40,754 bases of DNA, from the NCBI GenBank assembly GCA_944383855.1, contig CALWRB010000056.1:1-40754 (forward strand). Direction: 5' to 3'. The translations under genes were made by a program, and so were the position numbers. The stretch comes from an uncultured Lachnospiraceae bacterium. GTDB lineage: Bacteria > Bacillota > Clostridia > Lachnospirales > Anaerotignaceae. A model generated the notes under the pieces. It was given only the letters and a program-made list of their open reading frames with translations. It did not search any database and was not told the DNA's origin. Positions 32,726 through 40,754 of the stretch are shown here, piece after piece (position 1 is the stretch's first letter; each line of letters opens with the position of its first letter).

Positions 32726-32763
32726 AATCATACCTCCTTGCGGTAAAAAACACACTTTTTTTT

Positions 32764-32792
32764 ATCATAACACAGTTATTTCGTTCCATCAA
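32764..32792 (-). promoter_or_regulatory. promoter of the BRCT-protein gene
   Basis: Minus strand: -35 TTGATG (32792-32787), 17 nt, -10 TATGAT (32769-32764). Confidence 0.6.
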
Positions 32793-33208
32793 TTCCGGGA
32801 AGAACAATGGAATAAAAATTCACTTGAAAATTCGTTGACAAGCGAGAAATTTGGGAATGTGGCATTGTATTGTTTTGCGCTTATCTGATATAAAGGGAGC
32901 GATCCCTTTTTTTGCAGAAGATTTTTTCAAAAATCGGGACAGAAAAAAGCAAATCGGTATGTCTAAGTTTTTTATACACGGAAGGAATGTGTTTTAGGCA
33001 GTAGGGCAGCGCACTGTTTTTTTGATGCAAAGAAAAGAGCAGATTGGCAAAGGAAGGTGCGCATTTTTGAAGGAGGGCATTCGTTAAAGATTTTGACTGT
33101 AACGGCGCCGATCAAACGGCAATGGCATTTATTTTATTTCGTTGAAACTTTGTCGTGAGGAATATAGTTATCCTTTTGTTATATAGGAGAGAAAATTTCT
33201 GAAACATA
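32793..33208. other. intergenic stretch with an orphan terminator
   Basis: About 415 nt. AAAGGGA-GCGA-TCCCTTT followed by more T (32892-32913) is a clear terminator hairpin, preceded by a TTGACA at about 32835 without a good -10. A small RNA is possible but not shown. I see no ORF of note. Confidence 0.45.
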
Positions 33209-33238
33209 TTGACATAAAAAATGGGTGTATATTAAAAT
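33209..33238 (+). promoter_or_regulatory. promoter of the ior operon
   Basis: Consensus -35 TTGACA (33209-33214), 18 nt, -10 TAAAAT (33233-33238), start near 33245. Confidence 0.65.
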
Positions 33239-33248
33239 AAAGTTATAA

Positions 33249-33267
33249 ATCATGCATGATGCATGAT
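33249..33267. promoter_or_regulatory. candidate operator: perfect 19-bp palindrome in front of iorA
   Basis: ATCATGCAT, one G, ATGCATGAT: nine base pairs each side with no mismatch, placed at about +4 to +22 of the predicted transcript, where a bound repressor would block the polymerase. Regulator unknown. Confidence 0.6.
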
Positions 33268-33314
33268 GCGCAATAAATAAATGAGATTTCTTTGGTCCGT
33301 AAGGGGGGAAGGCA

Positions 33315-35099
33315 ATGAAACAACTATTCACCGGAAATGAGGCGATCGCACGCGGCGCGTACGAAGCGGGAGTGCATTTTGCCGCGGCGTATCCCGGTAC
33401 ACCATCTACCGAGATATTGGAAAATATCTCGAATTATGCCGAGATTTGTGCGGAATGGGCGTCGAACGAAAAGGTAGCTTTGGAATCTGTGATCGGTGCC
33501 TCTATTGCAGGCGGCAGAGCTATGGCATCAATGAAACATGTGGGTTTGAATGTGGCAGCCGACCCTTTCTTTACTTTTGCCTATTCGGGTGTGAACGGCG
33601 GTGCGGTCATTATCACGGCTGATGAGCCGGGGCAGCATTCCGCGCAGAATGAGCAGGATAACCGAAATTATGCCAAGGCGGCGAAAGTGCCGATGTTTGA
33701 ACCTGCAAACAGTCAGGAGTGTAAAGATATGGTGGTGGAAGCCTACCGTGTCAGCGAGAAATTTGACTGTCCGGTATTGATCCGTATGACCACTCGCGTG
33801 TGCCATGGGAAATCCATTGTGACACTTGGGCAGAGGGAAGAAGTCGAGATCAAAGATTATCAAAAAAACGTAAAAAAATACTGTTGTGTACCGGCAAATG
33901 CAAAGTTGTTAAGGAAAAATTTGGAAGAAAAAATCAAAAATCTAAAAGAATATGCGGAAAAAACGCCTTTTAATTTTGCCGAAGAAAATGATAATACAAC
34001 GATCGGTGTCATTGCTTCTGGTGCTTGCTATCACTATGCAAAAGAAGCTTTTGGAGAGAATGCTTCCTATCTGAAGCTGGGATTTTCTTTTCCGTTTCCT
34101 GATGACATGATTTCCGATTTTTGCCGAAAGTACAAAAAAATCTATGTTGTAGAGGAAAACGATCCTTTGATAGAGGAGCATCTGTTGCAGTTAGGGTTTG
34201 CGTGTCACGGAAAAGATTTGCTGCCAAAATACGGAGAAATGACACCTGACGTGATTCGGAAATACTTCTTACAGCAAGAAGCGGATCTGATAGATTATCG
34301 CAAGGAATCAGTTGTGGACAGACCCCCTGCTTTGTGTGCGGGCTGCCCGCACCGTGGATTTTTCTACGAACTTGGCAAGCATCAAGACGTCATGGTTTCC
34401 GGGGATATCGGGTGCTATTCCCTGGGGTTTGCGAAGCCGTATAATGCTATGGATCTTTTGATCTGTATGGGTGGTGGTTTTAGCATCGGTCACGGGGCGC
34501 AAAAGGTGTTCCAAATGCGAAAAGGGGAAACAAAACGAGTGGTATCGGTATTGGGGGATTCGACATTTTTCCATTCCGGCATAACATCTTTGATAGATGT
34601 GGTTTATAATAACAGTAATACGGTCAGCGTGATTTTGGATAACCGTATCACCGGAATGACCGGGCATCAAGACAATCCGGGTACGGGTTATAATGCAAAA
34701 GGGGAAAGCAGTGCCATGATGGATATAGAAAAAATTGTGCGCGCATTGGGAATTAGCCATGTTCGTACGATCAATCCCAATGGCCTAAAAGAAGTCAGGG
34801 AAACATTGGATACATTCTTGAAATTGGAGGAGCCTTCTGTCGTGATCACAAAATGGCCCTGTGCGCTGAAAAAATTTTCCAAAGAAGATAAGGAGCAGTT
34901 TGCGGGTGCATTTACCAAAAAAATGAAGGTAAATGAAGAAAAATGCATCGGCTGTAAGCTCTGTATGAAATGCGGCTGCCCCGCTACACACATGGATGCG
35001 CAGAAGAAGAAAATGCGGATCGATGCTATCCAGTGTGTGGGCTGCGGTGTATGCAGCCAAGTCTGCCCGAAAGAGGCGATCGAGTGGGAGGAGGCTTGA
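33315..35099 (+). CDS. iorA: indolepyruvate ferredoxin oxidoreductase, alpha subunit
   Basis: 594 residues. With IorB it turns aryl-pyruvates (from Trp, Phe, Tyr) into aryl-acetyl-CoA, CO2 and reduced ferredoxin. The N-terminal domain has YPGTPSTEILE and NEKVALESVIGAS. The thiamine diphosphate domain has CAGCPHRGFFYEL (about 342), GDIGCYSLG, MGGGFSIGHGAQ and GDSTFFHSGITSL. Two C-terminal 4Fe-4S ferredoxin motifs are CIGCKLCMKCGCP and CVGCGVCSQVCP. GGGGGGAAGG precedes the ATG. iorB follows after 5 nt. Oxygen-sensitive, so it marks an anaerobic lifestyle. Confidence 0.95.
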   Translation: MKQLFTGNEAIARGAYEAGVHFAAAYPGTPSTEILENISNYAEICAEWASNEKVALESVIGASIAGGRAMASMKHVGLNVAADPFFTFAYSGVNGGAVIITADEPGQHSAQNEQDNRNYAKAAKVPMFEPANSQECKDMVVEAYRVSEKFDCPVLIRMTTRVCHGKSIVTLGQREEVEIKDYQKNVKKYCCVPANAKLLRKNLEEKIKNLKEYAEKTPFNFAEENDNTTIGVIASGACYHYAKEAFGENASYLKLGFSFPFPDDMISDFCRKYKKIYVVEENDPLIEEHLLQLGFACHGKDLLPKYGEMTPDVIRKYFLQQEADLIDYRKESVVDRPPALCAGCPHRGFFYELGKHQDVMVSGDIGCYSLGFAKPYNAMDLLICMGGGFSIGHGAQKVFQMRKGETKRVVSVLGDSTFFHSGITSLIDVVYNNSNTVSVILDNRITGMTGHQDNPGTGYNAKGESSAMMDIEKIVRALGISHVRTINPNGLKEVRETLDTFLKLEEPSVVITKWPCALKKFSKEDKEQFAGAFTKKMKVNEEKCIGCKLCMKCGCPATHMDAQKKKMRIDAIQCVGCGVCSQVCPKEAIEWEEA

Positions 35100-35104
35100 A
35101 AGCG

Positions 35105-35677
35105 ATGACGAAAAATGTTATGTTGGTTGGTGTAGGCGGTCAAGGGATCATTTTGGCGGCGAAGCTATTGACACAGGGATTGATGGAAGCGGGATATGAT
35201 GTGAAAATGAGTGAGATACACGGAATGTCACAAAGAGGCGGCAGCGTATCTTCTCATATCCGATATGGCGATAAAGTGGAAGGGACTACGATCGCGCCGG
35301 GGGAAGCGGATCTTTTGGTTTCTTTTGAAAAAATGGAAGCCTTGAGGGAATTGCAATATTTAAAGCCGACGGGAACAGTGATCGTAAATGAACATGAGAT
35401 GCCTTCTATGCCGATTTTAAGCGGAGATGCCGTTTATCCGACAGACGCTGTGGAAGAGATCCAAAAGCATGCCAAAACGGTTACGCTCAATGCAACACAG
35501 ATGGCGGTTGCCTTGGGAAATGCCAAGGTCGCGAATATCATTTTATTGGGAACGATCATCAAGGCGATGGGGTTGGAGCAGATAGATTGGGAAGCGATCA
35601 TCAAAGAAAATGTGAAGGCAGAATTTCTGGATATGAACTGGAAAGCAGTGCGGTGCGGCATGGATATTGTAGCGTAA
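35105..35677 (+). CDS. iorB: indolepyruvate ferredoxin oxidoreductase, beta subunit
   Basis: 190 residues, the usual size of the gamma-type pyruvate oxidoreductase domain: MLVGVGGQGIILAAKLLTQ (about 5-23), SEIHGMSQRGGSVSSHIRYG (about 37-56), then NATQMAVALGNAKVANIILLG. It is the partner of IorA. ATG 35105 is chosen because GGAGGAGG inside the end of iorA lies about 10 nt before it; the longer open frame upstream overlaps iorA. Confidence 0.93.
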   Translation: MTKNVMLVGVGGQGIILAAKLLTQGLMEAGYDVKMSEIHGMSQRGGSVSSHIRYGDKVEGTTIAPGEADLLVSFEKMEALRELQYLKPTGTVIVNEHEMPSMPILSGDAVYPTDAVEEIQKHAKTVTLNATQMAVALGNAKVANIILLGTIIKAMGLEQIDWEAIIKENVKAEFLDMNWKAVRCGMDIVA

Positions 35678-35694
35678 AGTAACGGAGGAAAACT

Positions 35695-37038
35695 ATGATG
35701 GCGGATCGGTTTTATCAAGAATACAGGAGTAAACAAAAAACACCGGAAGAAGCCGTTGGTTTGGTAAAAAGCGGTGACTGGGTAGATTACAGCACAGGTG
35801 TGGGATTTCCGTATCTATTGGATGAAGCGTTGGCGAAAAGAAAAGGGGAACTAAAGGACGTGAAGGTAAGAGGATGCCTTGCGCTGCGCCCGATCCAGAT
35901 CGTAGAGCAGGATAAGGAGCAAATCAGCTTTACCTATCAAAGTTGGCATTGCTCCGGCTATGAAAGAAAACTTTGTGATGAGGGGCTATGCTATTATTCC
36001 CCGATGGTATTTCGAAACATTGCGTCTTATTACAGAAACTATCTGGAAGTCAATGTTGCGATGATTTCCGTTGCGCCGATGGATAGAATGGGGTATTTCA
36101 GCTATTCGCTTGCCAACTGCACCACACAGGCGATTGTAGATGCCGCGGATATCGTGATACTGGAAGTAGACGAAAATTTACCGCAGGTGTATGGCGGTAT
36201 GGATGATTGTATCCATATTTCACAAGTCGATGCCGTGGTAGAGGGAAAACACCCGCCGCTTGCCAATTTGCCGCTCTCTGCCGCAACGAAGATTGACGAA
36301 CAGATCGCTTCTTTGATCTTGCCGCATCTGCAAGACGGTATCACGATCCAGCTTGGGATCGGCGGTATGCCCAATTCGGTCGGAAAACTGATCGCAGAAA
36401 GCGATCTGAAGCATTTGGGTATGCATACAGAATTGCTGTCAGACGGATATTTGAATTTATTTGAAGCGGGAAAATTGGACAACAGCAAAAAAACATTGCA
36501 CCGCAATAAAGGTGTGTTCGGCATTGCGTTAGGAACGCAACGGCTGTATGACTGGGTAAAAGAAAACAGAGGCTTGCTTTCGTTTCCGATGGATTATGTA
36601 AATGATCCGTGGGTAATGGGGCAGATGGAGCATCTGGTGTCGATCAATAACTGTATTTCGATGGACCTTTACGGACAAATTTCCGCGGAAAGCTCTGGAA
36701 CCAGACATATTTCCGGAACAGGGGGACAGTTAGACTTTACAACGGGGACGTATCTTTCTCCCAAAGGCAAGGGTTTTATTTGCTTAAGCTCTACATTTAC
36801 GGATAAAGAAGGAAATCTCCGCTCCAGGATCGTGCCGAAGTTCACGGGCGGAGAGATCATTACTACACCGCGCTCCCAAACGTTTTATGTTGTAACAGAA
36901 TTTGGGTGCGTGAATCTGTCGGGAATGTCTGCATGGCAGAGAGCGGAAAATATCATTTCTCTGGCGCATCCAGATTTTCGGGAGGAACTGATTCGTGCGG
37001 CAGAAAAACAAAAAATCTGGAGAAGGACGAATCGATAA
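35695..37038 (+). CDS. acetyl-CoA hydrolase/transferase-family CoA-transferase
   Basis: 447 residues. It belongs to the family of butyryl-CoA:acetate, 4-hydroxybutyrate and succinate CoA-transferases. LGIGGMPNSVGKLI (about 222-235) and SGTGGQLDFTTGTYL (about 339-353) are the CoA-binding glycine motifs, and the Glu of ISAESSGTRH (about 330) is the expected covalent catalytic residue. AGGAGG sits 6 nt before ATG 35695, 17 nt after iorB, so it is in the ior operon. It probably moves CoA from aryl-acetyl-CoA to acetate, giving free arylacetate and acetyl-CoA (inference from context). A butyryl-CoA role is the main alternative. Confidence 0.88.
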   Translation: MMADRFYQEYRSKQKTPEEAVGLVKSGDWVDYSTGVGFPYLLDEALAKRKGELKDVKVRGCLALRPIQIVEQDKEQISFTYQSWHCSGYERKLCDEGLCYYSPMVFRNIASYYRNYLEVNVAMISVAPMDRMGYFSYSLANCTTQAIVDAADIVILEVDENLPQVYGGMDDCIHISQVDAVVEGKHPPLANLPLSAATKIDEQIASLILPHLQDGITIQLGIGGMPNSVGKLIAESDLKHLGMHTELLSDGYLNLFEAGKLDNSKKTLHRNKGVFGIALGTQRLYDWVKENRGLLSFPMDYVNDPWVMGQMEHLVSINNCISMDLYGQISAESSGTRHISGTGGQLDFTTGTYLSPKGKGFICLSSTFTDKEGNLRSRIVPKFTGGEIITTPRSQTFYVVTEFGCVNLSGMSAWQRAENIISLAHPDFREELIRAAEKQKIWRRTNR

Positions 37039-37230
37039 AGAAGGGAGAGGATACTGCGGCTGCGAAAAAAACATTTGATTTTAAGTGTGCCGAGAAGCGC
37101 TTTTGACTGTGGCGGATAGAGGAAAAAGAAGGCTTAGCAAAAAAAAGAAGGGAACACAACGAGATAACGGAAAAAGGTTTTTGCAAAAAAATTGATGCGA
37201 ACGGTATTTATTAGAATAAAACAGCAAAAA
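37039..37230. other. spacer after the ior operon, no gene seen
   Basis: About 190 nt, A-rich, no ORF with a start site. It leads to a bidirectional terminator at 37232-37268; the remaining 135 nt up to the methyltransferase stop hold nothing recognised. Confidence 0.45.
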
Positions 37231-37231
37231 G

Positions 37232-37268
37232 AAGGAGCTTATCTGACAAAAAGTCATAAGCTCCTTTT
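37232..37268. terminator. bidirectional terminator between the ior operon and the methyltransferase gene
   Basis: AAGGAGCTTAT and ATAAGCTCCTT pair, with an inner GAC/GTC around AAAAA. A T run follows on the plus strand and TTCTTTTTG on the minus strand. Confidence 0.8.
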
Positions 37269-37403
37269 TTTAGGATTGTTTTGCATACGCAGGTGCCAGA
37301 GCGGCTTTCGTTACGCAAGCAATCCAGCAAAAGCCGGCATTTTGAGGCGCGGCTTAGAATAAGCGTTGATAGGAGCGGGAAAAAATGTGTCTGTTTGACC
37401 GAA

Positions 37404-38537
37404 TCATGCTTTGGGAGGTCTGGGACCTTCAAACTGGTAGTAGTCTGTTTTGATGCGACCATTGAACAGTTTTCTTTTTTTGTCAGCTTTTCTGCCAAAG
37501 AGAGATTCAAAATGCTCCATGGAAGTGATCAGATAGGTGGACCATGTCATATCTTCCCGCATGATGCGCCCTAAAGCGCGGTAGATTTCCTCTACTTCCC
37601 GCAGTTCGCCCAATCGTTCCCCGTAAGGCGGATTGGTGATCAAAATACCGTAATGGCAGGGGAGTTTTATTTCTTCGCAGCGCGCCACTTGAAATGCAAT
37701 GCAGTCATCTACACCTGCTTTTTCCGCGTTTTCTTTCGCAAGCGCGATCGCGTCCGGATCGGCGTCGCTGCCGTAAATTTGCGGCATACAATCGTAGTCG
37801 ATTGCCTGATAAGCCTTTGCTCTGGCTTCTTTCCACAGATCTTTACCGATTCTTTCCCAGTTTTCACTGGCAAATTTACGGCTAAGACCCGGCGCAATGT
37901 TTCTGGCGATCATAGCGGCTTCGATCGGGATAGTGCCGCTGCCGCAAAAAGGATCCAACAGGACTCTGTCTTTTCTCCAATAACTCAGCTGTATCATGGC
38001 GGAGGCGAGTGTTTCTTTCAAAGGAGCATCCAGTGCATTGGCACGATAACCTCTTTTGTGCAGTCCGGAGCCGGAGGTATCGATCGCAAGCGTTACGACA
38101 TCTTTTAATATACCGACTTGAATGGTATATTCTGCGCCTGTTTCATCGAACCAATCCAGATGATATTTTTCCTTCAGTTTTTCCACGACTGCTTTTTTGA
38201 CGATCGCCTGGCAGTCGGAAACGCTGAATAAAGTGGATTTGACGGATTTACCGACAACTGTGAACTTACCGTCTGCGGGAATCCAATCTCCCCATGGCAG
38301 AGCTTTGGTTTGGTCAAACAGTTCGGTAAATGTGACCGCGCGGAAAGAACCCATTTTTACCCAGACGCGCCCTGCGCAGCGTAGCCAGAGATTTGCGGTC
38401 ACGATATCCTTTTCTTCTCCCTCAAATTCTACTTTTCCGTCAAATGTTTTGATGTTTTGAAACCCTAATGCCTGGCATTCCCGTTTGACAACGGCTTCCA
38501 GACCAAAAGTGGTTGTGGCGATCAGTTGTATGGACAT
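37404..38537 (-). CDS. THUMP-domain class I RNA methyltransferase (RlmL/YpsC-like)
   Basis: 377 residues. The N-terminal THUMP region (about 1-155, LIATTTFGLEAVVKRE to VSDCQAIVKKAVVEKL) binds RNA. The Rossmann methyltransferase domain has the SAM motif LLDPFCGSGTIPIEAAMIA (about 190-208), and NPPYGERLG (about 305) as the N-P-P-Y catalytic motif of N2-guanine methylation. Firmicute YpsC-type proteins match this size and correspond to the N-terminal half of E. coli RlmL, which modifies 23S rRNA. ATG 38537 with GGAGAG is used; the frame is open further upstream. Confidence 0.88.
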   Translation of the reverse strand: MSIQLIATTTFGLEAVVKRECQALGFQNIKTFDGKVEFEGEEKDIVTANLWLRCAGRVWVKMGSFRAVTFTELFDQTKALPWGDWIPADGKFTVVGKSVKSTLFSVSDCQAIVKKAVVEKLKEKYHLDWFDETGAEYTIQVGILKDVVTLAIDTSGSGLHKRGYRANALDAPLKETLASAMIQLSYWRKDRVLLDPFCGSGTIPIEAAMIARNIAPGLSRKFASENWERIGKDLWKEARAKAYQAIDYDCMPQIYGSDADPDAIALAKENAEKAGVDDCIAFQVARCEEIKLPCHYGILITNPPYGERLGELREVEEIYRALGRIMREDMTWSTYLITSMEHFESLFGRKADKKRKLFNGRIKTDYYQFEGPRPPKA

Positions 38538-38620
38538 GAAGATTCTCTCCGTTTCTTGATGCAGTATCCTGTTTCGTTTTATTTGCTTTGCCGGAATGCT
38601 TTGCACAAACAAGCGTCTTT

Positions 38621-38649
38621 ATTATAACAAAGAAGAAACATCCTTACAA
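38621..38649 (-). promoter_or_regulatory. promoter of the THUMP methyltransferase gene
   Basis: Minus strand: -35 TTGTAA (38649-38644), 17 nt, consensus -10 TATAAT (38626-38621). Confidence 0.7.
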
Positions 38650-38692
38650 GCGAAAAGCAGAGCTTAATTTGTATCAGAAAGCGGCGCAAGAC

Positions 38693-38721
38693 TTGAAAAA
38701 AAGACGCAAACACGGTATGAT
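38693..38721 (+). promoter_or_regulatory. promoter of tgt
   Basis: -35 TTGAAA (38693-38698), 17 nt, -10 TATGAT (38716-38721). Confidence 0.65.
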
Positions 38722-38772
38722 AAATAGGACTATGCAAAAAACCTTTTGAAGATAGATGAGGAGAATTATACA

Positions 38773-39906
38773 ATGTATGAACTGCTGAAGACTTATGGTC
38801 GTGCCAAAAGAGGACGTTTTCATACGCCGCACGGAACGATCGAAACGCCGGTATTTATGAATGTGGGTACAGCGGCGGCGATCAAAGGTGCGCTTTCCAC
38901 AGAAGATTTGGAACAGTTGAAATGTCAAGTGGAGCTGTCCAATACGTATCACCTGCATTTACGCCCCGGCGATCAGGTAGTAAAAAAATTGGGCGGACTG
39001 CATCGGTTTATGGTTTGGGATAAACCGATACTGACCGATTCCGGCGGATTTCAGGTGTTCTCCCTGACAACACTGCGAAAAATTACAGAAGAAGGTGTGT
39101 ACTTTAATTCTCATATTGATGGCAGAAAAATATTTATGGGTCCGGAGGAAAGTATGCAAATTCAATCTAACCTCGCCTCTACCATTGCGATGGCGTTTGA
39201 TGAATGCATTGGTATTCCCGCGGAGCGCAGCTATGTAGAGCAGTCTGTGGCAAGAACGACGCGTTGGCTTTTGCGCTGCAAAAAAGAGATGCAACGCTTG
39301 AATGAGTTGGAAGATACTATCAATCATAAGCAGATGCTTTTTGGCATCAATCAAGGTGCGACATATGAGGATATCCGTATCGAACACGCAAAACAGATCA
39401 GTGAGCTGGATCTGGACGGGTATGCCATCGGTGGTTTGGCGGTAGGAGAGAGCCATGAGGAAATGTATCATATTATAGAAGAAGTGGTACCGTATCTGCC
39501 GCAAAACAAGCCGACTTATCTGATGGGGGTCGGAACACCGGAAAATATTCTGGAATCGGTGGAACGTGGCGTGGACTTCTTTGACTGCGTACTGCCTGCC
39601 AGAAACGGCAGACACGCCAATGTGTATACTAATTACGGCAAACTGAATTTGCTCAATGCCAAATATGAGCTGGACGATACACCCATCGATGATACCTGCC
39701 AATGCCCTGTTTGCAGACGTTATACCAAAGCATATATCAGACATTTATTTAAGGCGAAGGAGATGCTGGCGATGCGCCTTTGTGTGATGCATAATCTTTT
39801 CTTCTTCAATACGATGATGGAGGAGATCCGTCACGCTTTGGACGAAGATCGCTTTGCGCAGTATAAAAAGGAAAAACTGGAAGGTTTTCAGCGCAGCGCG
39901 AAATAA
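38773..39906 (+). CDS. tgt: queuine/preQ1 tRNA-ribosyltransferase
   Basis: 377 residues, usual size. It swaps guanine 34 of GUN-anticodon tRNAs for preQ1 in queuosine synthesis. DSGGFQVFSL (about 89-98) binds the base and holds the proton-accepting Asp; GGLAVGES lies in the barrel; FDCVLPARNGRHANVYT (about 265-280) carries the nucleophilic Asp. CQCPVCRRYTK, with the later His of MHN, forms the zinc site. GAGGAG stands 9 nt before ATG 38773. It is followed by yajC, a common order in Firmicutes, but yajC here has its own promoter. Confidence 0.95.
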   Translation: MYELLKTYGRAKRGRFHTPHGTIETPVFMNVGTAAAIKGALSTEDLEQLKCQVELSNTYHLHLRPGDQVVKKLGGLHRFMVWDKPILTDSGGFQVFSLTTLRKITEEGVYFNSHIDGRKIFMGPEESMQIQSNLASTIAMAFDECIGIPAERSYVEQSVARTTRWLLRCKKEMQRLNELEDTINHKQMLFGINQGATYEDIRIEHAKQISELDLDGYAIGGLAVGESHEEMYHIIEEVVPYLPQNKPTYLMGVGTPENILESVERGVDFFDCVLPARNGRHANVYTNYGKLNLLNAKYELDDTPIDDTCQCPVCRRYTKAYIRHLFKAKEMLAMRLCVMHNLFFFNTMMEEIRHALDEDRFAQYKKEKLEGFQRSAK

Positions 39907-40030
39907 CGCGAAAAAAGCATAAAAAATCGTTTTTGATGTATATTTTCAGACAAAAAAAAGACGTTCCTTCTTTGTTGTGGGACAAATTGTCTGTCAAAAG
40001 GAAAAAATGACGAGGACGAGGAGATGTGTA

Positions 40031-40059
40031 TTGACGATACACTTGTTTTTCGATATAAT
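40031..40059 (+). promoter_or_regulatory. promoter of yajC
   Basis: -35 TTGACG (40031-40036), 17 nt, consensus -10 TATAAT (40054-40059). The inverted repeat CACTTGT (40040-40046) and ACAAGTG (40065-40071) brackets the -10 and might be an operator. Confidence 0.7.
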
Positions 40060-40106
40060 ATTGGACAAGTGCTTTGGCAAATTTTATAGGATAGGAGTAA
40101 GATAGC

Positions 40107-40556
40107 ATGAATTTTCTTAGTTTTTTATTAACATCTACTACATTTGTGCCGACTGACGGAAGTGCTGCTTCCGCTGCTGCAGACGGTACAGGTGCAGCAG
40201 CAAGCGGCGGTCTTTTTTCAAACCCCATCACAATGGTAATCGCGTACTGTGTGCTGATTTTTGGTGTGTTTTACCTTTTTTCCATCAAACCCGCCAAAAA
40301 ACGTCAGAAACAGATGCAGGAGCAAAGAGATGCCATTGCGGTTGGTGACAGTGTTGTGACCAACGCAGGTTATTTTGGTACAGTTGTAGATATCACATAT
40401 GACTGCTTTATCATTGAGTTTGGTATGAATAAGGGTGTGCGTATCCCTGTTTTGAAAACAGAGGTTTACGGAAAAAGAGAACCGAACATGAGCAACGAAG
40501 CACCCCCCGAACCCGAGAAACCCGCAAAAAGAGGTCTGTTCAGACGCTCCGAGTAA
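40107..40556 (+). CDS. yajC: preprotein translocase subunit YajC
   Basis: 149 residues. A short Ala/Gly/Ser-rich N-terminal extension (about 15-36) leads to one membrane helix (about 43-62, MVIAYCVLIFGVFYLFSI). Then come the family's KPAKKRQKQMQEQRDAIAVGDSVVTNAGYFGTV (about 64-96) and a Pro/Glu-rich basic tail. YajC joins SecDF at the Sec translocon. AGGAGTAAG precedes the ATG. The N-terminal extension is longer than in most members. A terminator follows, so secD is not directly co-transcribed. Confidence 0.92.
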   Translation: MNFLSFLLTSTTFVPTDGSAASAAADGTGAAASGGLFSNPITMVIAYCVLIFGVFYLFSIKPAKKRQKQMQEQRDAIAVGDSVVTNAGYFGTVVDITYDCFIIEFGMNKGVRIPVLKTEVYGKREPNMSNEAPPEPEKPAKRGLFRRSE

Positions 40557-40571
40557 ATATCAGAAAAAATG

Positions 40572-40604
40572 CCGCTTTCCATTATTTGGGAAAGCGGTTT
40601 TTTT
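40572..40604 (+). terminator. terminator of yajC
   Basis: CCGCTTTCC and GGAAAGCGG pair around ATTATTTG, followed by seven T. Confidence 0.85.
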
Positions 40605-40724
40605 GTGCAATTTCCGCTTTGTCGGAAGAAAAAGAAAGGAAGTTGGAAACTTATTTTCCTATTTGCGATAAAAAAAGGATGCTTTTTTCGGTAAATTTAG
40701 ATTGTTTTTCATAAAAGGAGCGCC

Positions 40725-40754
40725 TTGAACAAGGGTTTCTTTGCTTTCTTTGGG
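40725..40754 (+). CDS. 5' end of a further gene (partial)
   Basis: AAAAGGAG (40713-40720) is followed four nt later by TTG and ten open codons to the window end (M-N-K-G-F-F-A-F-F-G). The start site looks real, though the spacing is short. The product cannot be identified. Confidence 0.35.
   Translation, partial: MNKGFFAFFG

Overview
The window looks like a chromosome segment of an anaerobic, spore-forming Clostridia (Bacillota). An alpha/beta-type small acid-soluble spore protein, a PdaB-like deacetylase, an L-box (lysine riboswitch) dap operon, FloA/NfeD, ferredoxin-dependent indolepyruvate oxidoreductase with a CoA-transferase, and strong AGGAGG ribosome binding sites with frequent TTG/GTG starts all fit. 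A lachnospiral amino-acid fermenter such as Anaerotignum is my guess, at low confidence.

Layout. 1-4190 is the right end of an integrated tailed phage: tail proteins with a carbohydrate-binding-like domain, a tail endopeptidase-like protein, an XhlA-like protein, two small membrane/holin proteins, a 25-codon toxic-peptide-like gene with its own antisense RNA, and an NlpC/P60 endolysin. It ends at a duplicated tRNA 3' end (attR). 4294-7036 carries a glycerate kinase (minus strand), a tandem 151-nt repeat, and a ProX-type tRNA editing deacylase. 7513-13760 is the gltBD glutamate synthase operon. 13917-17058 is the minus-strand asd-dapA-dapB operon, led by a lysine riboswitch. 17057-20174 holds a spore SASP gene, nfeD-floA, an EcsC-family gene and a second small spore-protein-like gene. 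20415-25125 holds a saccharopine dehydrogenase-family oxidoreductase, a PdaB-like deacetylase, an aromatic acid exporter-like protein and a DMT transporter.

25722-31200 is a LysR-controlled catabolic-type cluster. A divergent lysR faces two YdiB-type quinate/shikimate dehydrogenases that bracket an MFS transporter and an Old-Yellow-Enzyme/FeS/FAD ene-reductase. The transporter and the reductase are fused by a deletion and both look broken. An IS200/IS605 left-end remnant follows. 31651-32792 is a stand-alone BRCT-domain protein of unknown function. 33209-37038 is an iorA-iorB-CoA transferase operon, which probably oxidises aryl-pyruvates to aryl-acetates with recovery of acetyl-CoA; a perfect 19-bp palindrome sits at its start. 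The right end carries a THUMP RNA methyltransferase, tgt, yajC and the first codons of another gene.

The most rewarding points are the complete type I toxin-antitoxin architecture in the phage lysis region, the decayed shikimate/quinate reductive cluster with its operator, the tandem repeat carrying an identical nine-residue micro-ORF, and the BRCT protein.
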